Positions 1-9,114 of a stretch of DNA of 64,000 bases are shown in pieces. The notes beneath the pieces are model-generated. The model saw only the letters and a list, made by a program, of their open reading frames with translations, was not told where the DNA came from and ran no database searches. The position numbers and the translations under genes were made by a program. Source of the stretch: Beijerinckiaceae bacterium. GTDB lineage: Bacteria > Pseudomonadota > Alphaproteobacteria > Rhizobiales > Beijerinckiaceae. Each line of letters starts with the position of its first letter. Position 1 is the stretch's first letter. Location: the NCBI GenBank assembly GCA_024304885.1, contig JALJOM010000004.1, forward strand, positions 86,735-150,734, given 5' to 3'.

Positions 1-777
1 GATGAGGCCGTCGTCGTGGTCGAGCGTGATCACACTGCCCTGCTGGCCGGAGGTGGGAGAGAACGGGATCGGCCGTTCGGGGCCGGCATGCAGCCTTCCA
101 CCCCTGACGAGGAACAGCGACCGGCCGCGGCGGTTGTAGGCTTCGGCCAGCCGATCGCCGACCCGCTCGACCAGTTGCATGACCGGCGTGCCGCCCGGCA
201 CCTCGAAGCCCTCCATCGTGCCCGAATCGGTATTCGGGTGCAGCACGAAGTCGCTGCTCGTGAGCCCGGCGGTCTCGAGCGCCGTCCGGAGGGTGCCGAC
301 GAGCCCCTGGATGCTCTGGCCGGCCGAGAACTCGGCCCGGGCGAGCGTCTCGACGATCCAGCACCGCCCCTCGATTACCGTCTTCACCCGGACGCCTTCG
401 GCCAGACGCGACAAGGATGTGACCGCGAAGACCGCGGTCTTCGGCGCCCGAGTCTCCGACGGCTCGTCGCCGACGCGGTCGCGCCAGAAGAGCGTCGCCT
501 CCATCTTGACGAGGCCGCGCGCGAGGCCCTCGCCACGGGGCGCGCGCGCAGAGGCGAGGGCGCCGAAATCGGCGGTGTTGACGCCCTCGATGACCGCACG
601 GATGCGGCTGCCGGGAGTGAGCCGTCCGGACAGGCTGACCTCGATCTCGGCGTAGTGGGAGGCGTGGTTGAAGGCGAGCCCCCGCGGCGTCGTCGGCGTC
701 CGCACGTCCGGAAAGTGCAGCTTCCATCCCACGGCGCGGCCGATGCGCGTCTCCTGGTCGATCCTCGGGACGGTCAT
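1..777 (-). CDS. Baseplate hub-like protein of contractile system, 3' part off the left edge
   Basis: An open frame of 259 codons runs from an ATG at 777 through position 1 without a stop, so the gene is partial. A GGAGG-type ribosome site lies just upstream. The protein begins MTVPRIDQETRIGRAVGWK and is rich in beta strands, with a stretch reading VKTVIEGRCWIVETLARAEF and later GFEVPGGTPVMQLVERVGD. This layout recalls phage tail hub proteins of the gp27/VgrG type, but I see no diagnostic motif. It is last in the visible contractile operon, after two baseplate-like genes, which supports a structural role. Coding potential is firm; the hub assignment is an inference from position and general fold pattern. 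Confidence 0.55.
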   Translation of the reverse strand, partial: MTVPRIDQETRIGRAVGWKLHFPDVRTPTTPRGLAFNHASHYAEIEVSLSGRLTPGSRIRAVIEGVNTADFGALASARAPRGEGLARGLVKMEATLFWRDRVGDEPSETRAPKTAVFAVTSLSRLAEGVRVKTVIEGRCWIVETLARAEFSAGQSIQGLVGTLRTALETAGLTSSDFVLHPNTDSGTMEGFEVPGGTPVMQLVERVGDRLAEAYNRRGRSLFLVRGGRLHAGPERPIPFSPTSGQQGSVITLDHDDGLI

Positions 778-810
778 CTTTGGGCCTCCGGCTGGCTCGG
801 GCGATTGCGT

Positions 811-1482
811 TCAGTCATGCGTGAGCCTCCAGTTGAGGCCGCCTCGCAGGTCCGCCGCTCCGGCGGTGCCGGTCAGGAACTCGGCGTCGATACGGCGCCG
901 TTTTCGCTTGTGGCCCTCGCCGGTGACCGCCATCAGCCGCGTGCGCACGGTGTCGCGAGCAACCGGCGCCATGAAGGTGTTTGCGCCGCCCTCGAGCCGG
1001 CGCCAGGCAAGCTCGACGAAGCTGGCCCCGGCACCCGGACCCCGCATCGCCTCGGCCGTGATCAGGAAGCCGCGCAACGTCAGCTCGAGCACGATGCCCG
1101 TCGTGCCCGCCGAACGCGGCAGGCGGACGCTCGCGTTCACGATCAACGGCATCACGGCAATCGGCACCATGCCCTGGACCGCGATGAGGACAGGCGCCAG
1201 GCGCGACCGTGCATCGATCGGCGCGACAGGGCCGACCGTCGGCGACGCCCGTGGCAGCCGATCATCCGCCGAGTCGTATGCGTCGAGGTTCGTCTCGGCG
1301 TCGAGCCAAGCGCGGACGCGCGCCGTCGGTGCCGAGAGCAGAACCGAGAGGCCGAGGCCCGGAACCTGCAGCGGAGCGGGCAATCCACGGCCGAGCGCGA
1401 GACGGACCGACGTCGCGCCGGTCGGCAGCGGCACATCGGCCGGGTCCGGCGTCAGGAGGGCGTGGACGGGGTGCTGCTTCAT
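811..1482 (-). CDS. Hypothetical protein of the contractile operon (223 aa)
   Basis: The protein starts MKQHPVHALLTPDPADV and has no signal peptide or membrane segment. It contains long hydrophobic, strand-like runs (PVLIAVQGMVPIAVMPLIV around residues 95-115) and a basic patch GHKRKRRRIDAEF near residue 190. Its start lies 9 bp after the preceding stop, and 33 bp separate it from the hub-like gene, so it sits firmly inside the operon. No family is recognised. Baseplate or adaptor proteins of tails often look like this, and position is the only functional hint. Confidence 0.55.
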   Translation of the reverse strand: MKQHPVHALLTPDPADVPLPTGATSVRLALGRGLPAPLQVPGLGLSVLLSAPTARVRAWLDAETNLDAYDSADDRLPRASPTVGPVAPIDARSRLAPVLIAVQGMVPIAVMPLIVNASVRLPRSAGTTGIVLELTLRGFLITAEAMRGPGAGASFVELAWRRLEGGANTFMAPVARDTVRTRLMAVTGEGHKRKRRRIDAEFLTGTAGAADLRGGLNWRLTHD

Positions 1483-1491
1483 GGGTGCCCC

Positions 1492-1983
1492 CTAGAGAAA
1501 CGGATCGATGATCGACGAAACGGCCGCGGCGGCGACGTCGAGCCCCTTGGCCAGCGCACCCGGTCGCGGCAGGTGCTCGAGCGTCATTGCGACGTCGATG
1601 GCGTCGCGCCGACCCGCGGCTGCTGTGAAGTTCAGCGACTTCACGAAGATATCCGTGCGCAACGTCAGGCCGGTCCAGAGGATCAGGCCGCCGACCCGCC
1701 CCGATGTCATGGACTCCAGTACCGATCCCCGCATGGACTGCTCGGCAACCGTTTCGAGCATCAGCTTCCAGACATGGCGGTCGGGTCCGACGAGGGCCGC
1801 CGAGAGCGTGATGGTGTCGTCATGGGTCTCGACCAGCACGCGTGCCGTGTCGCTGCCGATGGGCGGCAGGTGGTAGGTCTCGGCCAGGGTCATCGTAGAG
1901 ACGGCGAAGAGCGGCACGATGAGCGGCCCGTCGGCGATGATCGCGCTGGGTATGGGAAACGAGACGAAGCCCATCCTCGGCAT
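1492..1983 (-). CDS. Baseplate/tail-adaptor-like protein (163 aa)
   Basis: A short beta-rich protein (MPRMGFVSFPIPSAIIAD...) with the pattern 'hydrophobic strand, IFVKSLNFTAAAGRRDAIDVAMTLEHL', reminiscent of the N-terminal domains of phage XkdP/gp53-type or distal-tail (Dit-like) proteins, where a G-x-R-x-A-I-D strand pair ends the domain. It starts 3 bp after the stop of the SUKH immunity gene and is followed 9 bp later by the next operon gene. The structural role is inferred from operon position and strand pattern. No LysM motif is visible, so attachment to peptidoglycan cannot be claimed. Confidence 0.5.
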   Translation of the reverse strand: MPRMGFVSFPIPSAIIADGPLIVPLFAVSTMTLAETYHLPPIGSDTARVLVETHDDTITLSAALVGPDRHVWKLMLETVAEQSMRGSVLESMTSGRVGGLILWTGLTLRTDIFVKSLNFTAAAGRRDAIDVAMTLEHLPRPGALAKGLDVAAAAVSSIIDPFL

Positions 1984-1986
1984 TGG

Positions 1987-2868
1987 CTAGGCCTCCTTCT
2001 CGTCCTGTCGGATCCACGCGGCCCACACGTCCGGCGTGCGGCCGAGCAGCAGTGCGTCTTCGGGATTCGCGCCCGGCCTGATCTCGATCATCCGGTCCGC
2101 GGGTAGGCCCAGCCATCCGGTGCCGCATGTGCCCGCATAGCGGACGCCGTCGGGCCCTTCACCGATCCAGACGGCGCCGGGCAGCCCGAATGCCTCACCC
2201 GTGCCCTCGACTGGCCGGATTCGCTCCAGGCCGAAGAACTCGCGCTCGGAGAGGTGCAGCCGGAAGCCGTTCGCCTCCTCGAGGATCCGCGACAGGCGAC
2301 GCGGCAGGGCGAACTGCCCCGGTGCCCGGAGCCGATCCGGGTCGAGCGGCGCCCGGCACGACGCTGATGACGTCGTCCGCAGGAGCCGCAGAAGACGGTC
2401 GAGCGCACGCTCGCCCAGCATCGGCGCCTTCCACGGGGTTTCACCGTCGGCCGCGGCTTCGAACAAGTCGATCAGGCTCTCGGCCGCCGGGACGCAGTCG
2501 TCGGCCGCGAACCGCCCCCGCTCGACCCAGAAGACGAAGCCCGCGCCGAGGCCCATGAACCCGTCGGGATCGACGAAGAACCATCCGTCAGCGAGATCCG
2601 AGGCGACGTAGATGCCGGACGCAACCTCGTCGTAGGTCGCCCGGTCCTCGTTGACCTCGATGTAGGCGGCGATCTCGAAAGGCTCGACTTCTCCGAAGCG
2701 GACGAGGTCGGTCCGTCGGAACAGTGCAGCCATGGCCGGTGGCACGGGCGCGACCTCGGATGCCTCGGAGATCGTCTCGTCATCGGCGCCGTCGCCGACC
2801 GGCACGCCCATCCGCTCCAGCAGAGCGTCGAGGCGCGCCTCCGGCGTCATGTCCTCGCGCCGCGTCAC
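1987..2868 (-). CDS. SUKH (SMI1/KNR4-like) immunity protein, two tandem domains
   Basis: The 293-aa protein has two SUKH-like units. The first (about residues 45-145) includes FEIAAYIEVNED and DGWFFVDPDGFMGLGAGFVFWVERG. The second (about 180-290) begins ALPRRLSRILEEANGFRL, matching the SUKH pattern of an LP start followed by a helix and ExNG, and ends with a helix-capping DVWAAWI. SUKH proteins are cytoplasmic immunity proteins that most often neutralise nuclease toxins of polymorphic toxin systems. Its ATG overlaps the stop of the nuclease-like gene by 4 bp (ATGA), the tight coupling expected for toxin and antidote. The SUKH call rests on pattern recognition; the pairing rests on family knowledge plus gene order. 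Confidence 0.7.
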   Translation of the reverse strand: MTRREDMTPEARLDALLERMGVPVGDGADDETISEASEVAPVPPAMAALFRRTDLVRFGEVEPFEIAAYIEVNEDRATYDEVASGIYVASDLADGWFFVDPDGFMGLGAGFVFWVERGRFAADDCVPAAESLIDLFEAAADGETPWKAPMLGERALDRLLRLLRTTSSASCRAPLDPDRLRAPGQFALPRRLSRILEEANGFRLHLSEREFFGLERIRPVEGTGEAFGLPGAVWIGEGPDGVRYAGTCGTGWLGLPADRMIEIRPGANPEDALLLGRTPDVWAAWIRQDEKEA

Positions 2869-4010
2869 AGCGGGGCCCCCGAGGGCGGGCGCCAGTTGCC
2901 GAGCAGGCGAGCGCGGTCGGCCGCGGGGATGCGCGGCAGGACCGCACGCTCGAAATACTCGTCGAAGGCGCGGATGTAGGCGGTGATCCGGTTCTGCGGC
3001 ATGCTGGTGAGGGCAAGATCCTCGATTGCCGCGCGGCGGACCGATTCCAGCGTCGTCAAGGAGGTGGCCCGGCTGCTTCGGTTGGCATTTTGCACAGCGG
3101 TGATGGCGCCGTGCGGCGATCCCGCGCGAGAGTTCCGCAGCCAGATCGTCGGTGCCGCTCCCCCGTCATAGCCGTAGCGGCCGAAGAGTTCGGTCAGCAG
3201 CGAGTTCTGCAGCCCGTGATGTGCCTGAAGGAGTGTGGTCGTGAGCGGCCTGCGCGCATAGGGCATGGTCAGGATGTCGTACTCGCCGAAATTGTGCTCG
3301 ATGCCCGTCGCTTCGCGAATCCTTACCTGATATCGGCCGTGCTCGATCCGGAGTTCGGCGTCCGAGCCATCGGTTTTGAAGTGGCGGCGGAAGACCGTGT
3401 TGTCGCTCCCCGCGACAGGCTTCCAGCCGCGCCGGGAAAGCCGCCCCTGCGAAATGTCGAGCTCGATCTCGCGGTGCTCGTGGCCGGGCAGGCGCCTTAT
3501 CGGGGACCGCTCGCGCGTGCGCCCCGCCTCGATGACATCCGACACCTCGCGGGCAGTCCGCTCCGCCGCCGAGCGGATCGTGTCGTCTAACGGGATCACC
3601 TCGTCGAGCGGACGCCCGAGCTCGGTCAATGCCTCGTCGAGCTGGCGGTAGAGCCCGCCGATCTCGCGCAACTGGTCGTCGATGGTTCCGACGGTCGCCG
3701 GGTCCAAGCGCCGCGTTTCGACGCCGGGCCGACTGCGCGCGTCGAAGTTGAGGAGGCGATGGTAGAGGGTGTCGAGCCGTCCCCTGAGATCGACGACCCG
3801 ATCGAGGAGCTGCGTCTTGCCGCGGACGAACTGGTCACCGAACCGTGTGAGCGCGCGGGCCAGCATGTCGTCGAGCAGCCTGTCCGCAAGGACCGCCTCC
3901 ATGCCGAGATCGTCGATCATGTGCCGCCGCAGGCGCACGAACGTCGGATCGTTGCCGACAAGGCGGCGCGGATCGAGCTGGCTGACGATGCCGCGAAAGA
4001 AGAACCTCAT
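2865..4010 (-). CDS. HNH/EndoVII-superfamily nuclease toxin-like protein (AHH/HHH type)
   Basis: A 381-aa protein whose first 160 residues are helical and charged (a candidate trafficking or pretoxin region). Residues 175-235 are strand-rich. The C-terminal part carries QAHHGLQNSLLTELF (His264-His265), then YDGGAAPTIWLRN and SPHGAI (His300), with a long helix after it. An A-H-H pair followed by a strand and a second His is the arrangement of HNH/Endonuclease VII toxins named AHH or HHH in polymorphic toxin surveys. Its start overlaps the 1039-aa gene by 4 bp and its stop overlaps the SUKH gene by 4 bp. Expected activity is DNA or RNA cleavage in a target cell; this is not shown by the sequence itself. 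No signal peptide is present. Confidence 0.62.
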   Translation of the reverse strand: MRFFFRGIVSQLDPRRLVGNDPTFVRLRRHMIDDLGMEAVLADRLLDDMLARALTRFGDQFVRGKTQLLDRVVDLRGRLDTLYHRLLNFDARSRPGVETRRLDPATVGTIDDQLREIGGLYRQLDEALTELGRPLDEVIPLDDTIRSAAERTAREVSDVIEAGRTRERSPIRRLPGHEHREIELDISQGRLSRRGWKPVAGSDNTVFRRHFKTDGSDAELRIEHGRYQVRIREATGIEHNFGEYDILTMPYARRPLTTTLLQAHHGLQNSLLTELFGRYGYDGGAAPTIWLRNSRAGSPHGAITAVQNANRSSRATSLTTLESVRRAAIEDLALTSMPQNRITAYIRAFDEYFERAVLPRIPAADRARLLGNWRPPSGAPL

Positions 4011-7000
4011 GGCTGGTCCTCCAGCGGCGTGCGGCGCTCGTCCTCGAAGGACGTGTCAGGCTCGGGAGGCTCGCCGCTCGACGGCCGACGGGCCGCGGGC
4101 TCCGCCCGCTCCGCCGTCGGCGGTGCTGCCGGCGCCGAGGGTGGCCCGCCGGTCGTACGGGCGCTCATCATGCGGAGTTCCGCGTCGACCGCCTGAATAA
4201 CGGGGCCGAGGAGGCGCGGCATCACCAGAGCCATCATCCGGTCGGTTGCGAGCGCGCTCACGAATGCGCCGGCCAGCCCGCGCCGCGCCTGCTGAGCGAT
4301 CTGGCGCATGACAGCGCGCCGAGCCTCCAGGCCCAGCCGCACGACGCCTCTTCGGACGCCTCTCCTGCCGATGACGACGGCGCCGCGACTGGCGCCGCGG
4401 GCGATGGTGCCGACCTCCGGGATGATCGACAGCGCCACTTCGAGCTCGGCGAGGAACAGGTCGAGCTCGAGCTCGGTCCGATCATAGAGGACCGAGGGAT
4501 CGAGGACGCTCGCGGCGATCCGCTCCCGCTCGGTCGCCTCCGCGTGGTGCCTGGCGGCGAACGCGAGGCCGAGCGCCGCGCCCGCATAGGGGCACAGCAC
4601 CGAGACGACGAGGACGAGGCTGGTCTCGAGGAAGTCGATTAGACCCAGCCGGCCGAGCTCGACCGAGAATACGAAGTCGAGCGCGATCCCGTACCAGCCG
4701 TCGCCCTCGAACGCGTCCCCGATCGCCTGATGCGCCAGAAGGTGGACGCCTTGAAGCCGCACGGCGCAGCCCGGCACCGTCCGGTTCGGCAGGTCCTCCC
4801 GGATCTTGCCCGACCGGAACGCATATTCGAAGCTGGCCGTCACGTCGTTGCGGACGCGCAGATTGTTGGCCCGCATCTCCTGAAGCAGTTGCCACAGGTA
4901 GACGCGGGCAAGGTGCGGACGATTGCGGAAGACGTCGACGACGTCGGGCACGTTGGAAAGCTGGTTCACCAGCGGATCGATCGACGAGGCTGCCAGTGAC
5001 CTGAGCGCGATCGCGCTCTCGAGTTCCTGAAGCGTCCAGGTGCGTCCCCGCCGGTCCCGGATGCCCCATCGACCGTCGGCGCTGCGGAACGGCTGGCCGG
5101 CGAGGGCGAGATCCGGTCCGTCCGCCATCTCGGACACGTTCAGGATCTGCTCGGACAGCGTCGTCGACAGGGCTTGCCGTGCGTCTCGCCAGCTCTGCAC
5201 CGATACGCTGACGGCGGCCTGGAAGCTCGGATCGACGACGGCGGTGACGCGAACGAGCGAATCGCGCAATGCGCGCAGCTCCGCCTCCTGGGCGACGAAG
5301 CCGTTGATCAGCCCTTCGAACACCGGGAAGTAGCGGTGGAAGCCGTTGATCCGCTGCTCGATCTGCTCCTGCGACGTCCGCAGAACCTGCAGCATCATCA
5401 CCTGGCAGGCCCGCATGTAGATGTGGCCCACCGCGTCCCGCATCGTCGGAGTATGGGCGATGTGGAAACGCAGCAGCCAGCCGGACACACGTCCGCGATA
5501 GCGCCCGAAATGAGCGTTCGCCGTTTCGGGCAGGCTGTAGATGCGGGTCATCAGGCGGATGAGCTGGGTCACCAGCGGGCACGTCCCGGCGACGAAGCGT
5601 AGGAGCTGGACCGCGGGCGACGCATGGGGCGTGATCTCCATGTCGCCCATGTTGCCGGTTCCCGGTTCAGTCTGGCGTGTCGCGCTGGGCATCGTCACGG
5701 CGGCGTGCCCGACGAGCGAGGCGCGGCTGCCGATGACCTGTGCCGCGGCGATCAAAAATGCACCGCAGCGTTCTCCCGTCGGCATCTCGAGGCGATAGGC
5801 GATGCGCTCCATGAGCCGTCTCAGCGGTTCGCCGAGATCGCCGAGGTCTTCCAGAGAGGGCTCGTCGAGGAATGGCGACAGATCGAGTCTCAGCGTCTCG
5901 CCACCGATCGTGACCTGCGGATAGGAGGAGCCTCGCCGCTCCTCGGGCCGCCCGTCCCGGCGGCCGAACGGGGTCCCTTGCTCCCCATGCTCCCCTTCGT
6001 GCTCGCCGCCGGCGCGCCTCCGCCTCCCTTCGCGGCCAGCACCCTCGCCATCGGCCCCGCCCGAGACTTCTACCGCCACCGAAAGCGGACGGAGACTGAG
6101 CCGCGTTGCGCCACTCCTCATAAACGACGAAGTCAGCGCGAGAAGGACCCCCTGGCCGGCGTCATTCGACACCATTCCCAGCACGGGATTGGAGCGCCTT
6201 CCAAAGATCTCGACGAGATAGTCGACCTCGTTCACACAGCGCTGCCTGAGGCGCCGAGCGTCTTCGGCCTCTGTCGCCGGAGGGTCGTCGGGTAGCCCAT
6301 ATGAGCGGAGCATCGCGGCCAACGCGACCCGCCGGATCTCGCTGGCGCTCGAAGAAGTAGACAGGCGGGTGAGGGCGTATTGCTGCTCCGGCGAGGCATC
6401 ATGATACGTCGTGCCCGTAGGCGTGAGCCTGCGGAAGCGATCGGTCACTTCCACTGTATCGAAAGGTGGGAAGGTGAAATTGGAACCGGTCCATGCGAGC
6501 TCCAAGCGAGCCATGCGGAAGCCCGTGCCACCATCCTCCATCGGGCCTTTGAAGATGATGCCGAATTCGCTTGGCCGGTTCGGGTACTCGCGCTGGATTG
6601 CTGCGACGATAAGCTGGGTCAACCTCTCGTTGTCGGGATTACCGTCCCAAATGTACCAGCCCGGAACGGTGATGGACCCTGATGCCGGCTCACCTGCTCC
6701 GCCTGCATCCGCTGGCACGTCCGCCTCGGGCGGATCTTCATAGGACGGGAGCCGATAGCGACCGTCGAGAAGCCGCGACCAGTCGAGCCGCTCCGACGGA
6801 TCCGGCGGGACGACCTCTGGCGCGTCGGTCGGAGCCTGCATCTGCCTCTCGGCCAGTACGTTGGCGATCGCCTTGTCGACTCGGCGTTCGACGGCACAAC
6901 GCGCCGACGCGTCGACCTGGCCCGCGGAGTCCGACCAGACGAACGTTGGGCGGCACGGACGGATGCGCGCCGTATCTCCCCGCGGCGCGAAGACTTCAGC

Positions 7001-7126
7001 CTGCGCCATGTCCAGCGCCCGCTCCAGCCCGCGCCGCAGTGCAGTCTCTACGTCGCCTCCGTCGCCAGCGAGCAAGGTCGGATCGTGGCATCTGAGCCGC
7101 AGGGGGATCCGGACGGCGACCGCCAT
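4007..7126 (-). CDS. Large protein of the contractile operon, function unknown (1039 aa)
   Basis: The start MAVAVRIPLRLRCHDPTLL at 7126 is preferred because it falls 4 bp after the stop of the previous gene; an earlier in-frame ATG would overlap it deeply. The N-terminal third is mixed alpha/beta, with acidic and Pro-rich linkers (EVVPPDPSERLDW; PSYEDPPEADVPADAG). A low-complexity Gly/Glu/Arg segment lies near residues 370-410. The middle is long and helical. A single hydrophobic segment, LVLVVSVLCPYAGAALGLAF (about residues 833-856), precedes a helical Arg-rich region and an Ala/Pro-rich tail. It sits where a tape measure or cargo-carrier would be encoded and is translationally coupled to the nuclease-like gene. 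No family is recognised. Confidence 0.65.
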   Translation of the reverse strand: MAVAVRIPLRLRCHDPTLLAGDGGDVETALRRGLERALDMAQAEVFAPRGDTARIRPCRPTFVWSDSAGQVDASARCAVERRVDKAIANVLAERQMQAPTDAPEVVPPDPSERLDWSRLLDGRYRLPSYEDPPEADVPADAGGAGEPASGSITVPGWYIWDGNPDNERLTQLIVAAIQREYPNRPSEFGIIFKGPMEDGGTGFRMARLELAWTGSNFTFPPFDTVEVTDRFRRLTPTGTTYHDASPEQQYALTRLSTSSSASEIRRVALAAMLRSYGLPDDPPATEAEDARRLRQRCVNEVDYLVEIFGRRSNPVLGMVSNDAGQGVLLALTSSFMRSGATRLSLRPLSVAVEVSGGADGEGAGREGRRRRAGGEHEGEHGEQGTPFGRRDGRPEERRGSSYPQVTIGGETLRLDLSPFLDEPSLEDLGDLGEPLRRLMERIAYRLEMPTGERCGAFLIAAAQVIGSRASLVGHAAVTMPSATRQTEPGTGNMGDMEITPHASPAVQLLRFVAGTCPLVTQLIRLMTRIYSLPETANAHFGRYRGRVSGWLLRFHIAHTPTMRDAVGHIYMRACQVMMLQVLRTSQEQIEQRINGFHRYFPVFEGLINGFVAQEAELRALRDSLVRVTAVVDPSFQAAVSVSVQSWRDARQALSTTLSEQILNVSEMADGPDLALAGQPFRSADGRWGIRDRRGRTWTLQELESAIALRSLAASSIDPLVNQLSNVPDVVDVFRNRPHLARVYLWQLLQEMRANNLRVRNDVTASFEYAFRSGKIREDLPNRTVPGCAVRLQGVHLLAHQAIGDAFEGDGWYGIALDFVFSVELGRLGLIDFLETSLVLVVSVLCPYAGAALGLAFAARHHAEATERERIAASVLDPSVLYDRTELELDLFLAELEVALSIIPEVGTIARGASRGAVVIGRRGVRRGVVRLGLEARRAVMRQIAQQARRGLAGAFVSALATDRMMALVMPRLLGPVIQAVDAELRMMSARTTGGPPSAPAAPPTAERAEPAARRPSSGEPPEPDTSFEDERRTPLEDQP

Positions 7127-7130
7127 GGAG

Positions 7131-7406
7131 CTACCCGCGCGCCAACAGGCTGTTGATCCGTTGCAGCTCTTCTCGCGCCGCGTCTTCAGCCAAGCGATCG
7201 CTCGATCCAGCGCCCGGACCGACAATTTCGATCACGACCGGGAAATGCAGCGTCACGTCCCCGCTGGCATCCTCGATCGCCCGCTCCGCCGCGGCGGCAG
7301 AGCCCGCCGCCGGGTAGATGACTTCGTTCTCGTGGACGAGGGCGATGCCAGTCCGCGTGACACGCTTCGGGCCGTTTGCCCGCCTTGTGCTTGCACCTAG
7401 CCCCAT
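7131..7406 (-). CDS. Small tail protein with tape-measure-like motif (91 aa)
   Basis: Start MGLGASTRRANGPKRVTRTG at 7406 follows a strong GGGAGGAAA ribosome site. The segment TRTGIALVHENEVIYPAAGS (residues 17-36) resembles the 'G-h-A-x-V-G-E-x-G-P-E-h-V-I-P' stretch common near the C-terminus of phage tape measure proteins. It is followed by a strand VTLHFPVVIEIV and a terminal helix. It lies directly after the tube gene, where tail operons usually place chaperones and the tape measure. The role is inferred. A stand-alone version of this motif is unusual. Confidence 0.55.
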   Translation of the reverse strand: MGLGASTRRANGPKRVTRTGIALVHENEVIYPAAGSAAAAERAIEDASGDVTLHFPVVIEIVGPGAGSSDRLAEDAAREELQRINSLLARG

Positions 7407-7433
7407 CGGGTTTCCTCCCCGCACCGAGTGCCG

Positions 7434-7889
7434 CTAGCTCGTGATGGGCGCGCCGGCGCGCATCTTCTCGGTGATGCCTTGCGCCGAAACGCTGCCGCCC
7501 AGAGCGAAGCCGGAGAACGTGGCCGCAGGGGCCCCGGAGATCGTAGCGGTCGTCGGCGTTGCGTTCGTGATGATGCACTGGTCGAGGAGAACCTCTGTCA
7601 GCGACCATTCGGTGTCGCCCTCGTCGACCTCTTCCATGACGATCTTGAAGGGTGTTCCGGTGATCGCGAGCTTGGTTAGCTGTGCCGTGGCCGTTCCGAG
7701 CGCCTTTACCGAGAGCGTGAAGGAGATCTGCTCGGGCATGTAGACGACGCCGACATGCGTCGCCTCGACCGAATGCAGCGCCTCGGCGTTCATGGCGAAG
7801 CTGGGCTGGAAGCTGTCGATCGGGGTGATCAGCTGGTCTGTGCCGCCATCATTGTACGACACCGACAGGCGCGAGTTCCAATTGGGCAT
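7434..7889 (-). CDS. Contractile tail tube-like protein
   Basis: The 151-aa protein (MPNWNSRLSVSYNDGGTDQL...) is almost wholly beta strand, with QISFTLSVKALGTATAQLTKLAITGTPFKIV followed by WSLTEVLLDQCIITNATPTTATISG. This is the layout of phage and injection-system inner tube proteins: paired sheets plus a short helix, closing with alternating small residues. It lies 21 bp downstream of the sheath gene, the classical sheath-tube order. It should form stacked hexameric rings inside the sheath. The family call rests on size, strand pattern and position; no tube-specific motif is invariant. Confidence 0.68.
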   Translation of the reverse strand: MPNWNSRLSVSYNDGGTDQLITPIDSFQPSFAMNAEALHSVEATHVGVVYMPEQISFTLSVKALGTATAQLTKLAITGTPFKIVMEEVDEGDTEWSLTEVLLDQCIITNATPTTATISGAPAATFSGFALGGSVSAQGITEKMRAGAPITS

Positions 7890-7910
7890 GTCCAGTCCTC
7901 CGGGCTGCGG

Positions 7911-9059
7911 TCAGAAACGGGGTTGCAGAGCGACGCGCAGCCGATGCACGGCGGGGCCGATGACGATGACGACCGTCATGTCGACGAGACGCTGCGAGCG
8001 GGCCGTGTTGATCAAAGCAGCCTCGCCGGCCGTCCGGCTCGCCTCCGGCTTGAGAAGGGCCTCGTAGACCGGAACGATCACGGTGTAGTCGGTGATCGCG
8101 CCCGAGCTGCGCACTTGGTCGAGCACGCCCTGCGCCTTGCGAATGACCGCGGCAAGCCCGGTGCGCGTGATCCGGGCATCGCCGATCAGGCCGATGAGGC
8201 TCGCCTTCAGCTTGAACTCGACGTCGTCGAGCAGGCGAACGATATCTATGTAGAGAAGCGTCGCGTCGGACGTGTAGGCCGTGCCCTCGGCAAAATGCAG
8301 GCTGGTACCGGCGACGAGTGCGGGGTCGATCACCGGAATGATGTTGTCGGTAGCGAGCGCCTTGATCTCGGCGGGGCTGTACTGTGACGCCAGTGGCATC
8401 GAGAATCCGCGCACCTTCTTGAGCACGACCGACTCGGCGGGTTTCCGGCCGGCGATGGCAGCGGCGGCTGCGACGGCAACCTCGGCGGCGGCTCCGCCGG
8501 AACTGGTGGCCCCGCGGGCTGCGACCATGACCATCCGGCTGGAGCTGGACTTGAGCGGGGTGGTCCTCGCGATCACGTCCGTCGCATAGGTCGAGCTCCT
8601 GCCGTGGGCTGGGTCGATGGCTGCGACGCCCATGCGCTTGTTTCCGGCGGCGGATTGCTGCTCGCAGTGGGTCTTGAGGGCCACGACCGGATCGTTCAGC
8701 GTCGCCGCTCCCGAGATCCGCACCGGTGATGCGGCGAGCGCCACGAAGGTCACGTCGTCGGCGGCCTCGAGCGCGGTCAGGGCTGCGGCCCAGTCGGAGC
8801 CCGAGAGCTTGACGCCGTAGATTTTGGAGGGGCCCGGGTCCTGGACGAAGGCCGCTGCCAGCGCTTGGGTCAGATCGCTGCTCGCGCCGAACGCCGTCTC
8901 GGCGGCGTCGAGATCGTCGACGGCCACCGGGCTGTTCACTGGCGCGCTGCCCGCCGACGACGCGCCAACGGCCGCCAGCACGCCCGGCGCGCGCTGCACC
9001 TCGGGTAGCAGCGCGCTCGTGTCGATGCTGACCTCGACGAAGGGATATGCCAATGCCAT
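7911..9059 (-). CDS. Contractile tail sheath protein
   Basis: Start MALAYPFVEVSIDTSALLPE at 9059 is chosen because a GGAGGA site precedes it. The 382-aa protein has the sheath N-terminus 'x-P-x-V-x-V ... APGVLAAVGASS'. Its C-terminal domain contains TLLYIDIVRLLDDVEFKLKA, RITRTGLAAVIRKAQGVLDQ and a terminal strand, matching the conserved sheath core that forms the interlocking mesh. The middle is Ala/Val-rich. It is shorter than many phage sheaths (about 400-480 aa) but close to compact injection-system sheaths. It should polymerise around the tube and drive contraction. Confidence 0.78.
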   Translation of the reverse strand: MALAYPFVEVSIDTSALLPEVQRAPGVLAAVGASSAGSAPVNSPVAVDDLDAAETAFGASSDLTQALAAAFVQDPGPSKIYGVKLSGSDWAAALTALEAADDVTFVALAASPVRISGAATLNDPVVALKTHCEQQSAAGNKRMGVAAIDPAHGRSSTYATDVIARTTPLKSSSSRMVMVAARGATSSGGAAAEVAVAAAAAIAGRKPAESVVLKKVRGFSMPLASQYSPAEIKALATDNIIPVIDPALVAGTSLHFAEGTAYTSDATLLYIDIVRLLDDVEFKLKASLIGLIGDARITRTGLAAVIRKAQGVLDQVRSSGAITDYTVIVPVYEALLKPEASRTAGEAALINTARSQRLVDMTVVIVIGPAVHRLRVALQPRF

Positions 9060-9114
9060 GGTCCGGGTCCTCCTCTGCCCGATCTGCGCTACCCGCTCCC
9101 TGGCGCGGCCGTCG

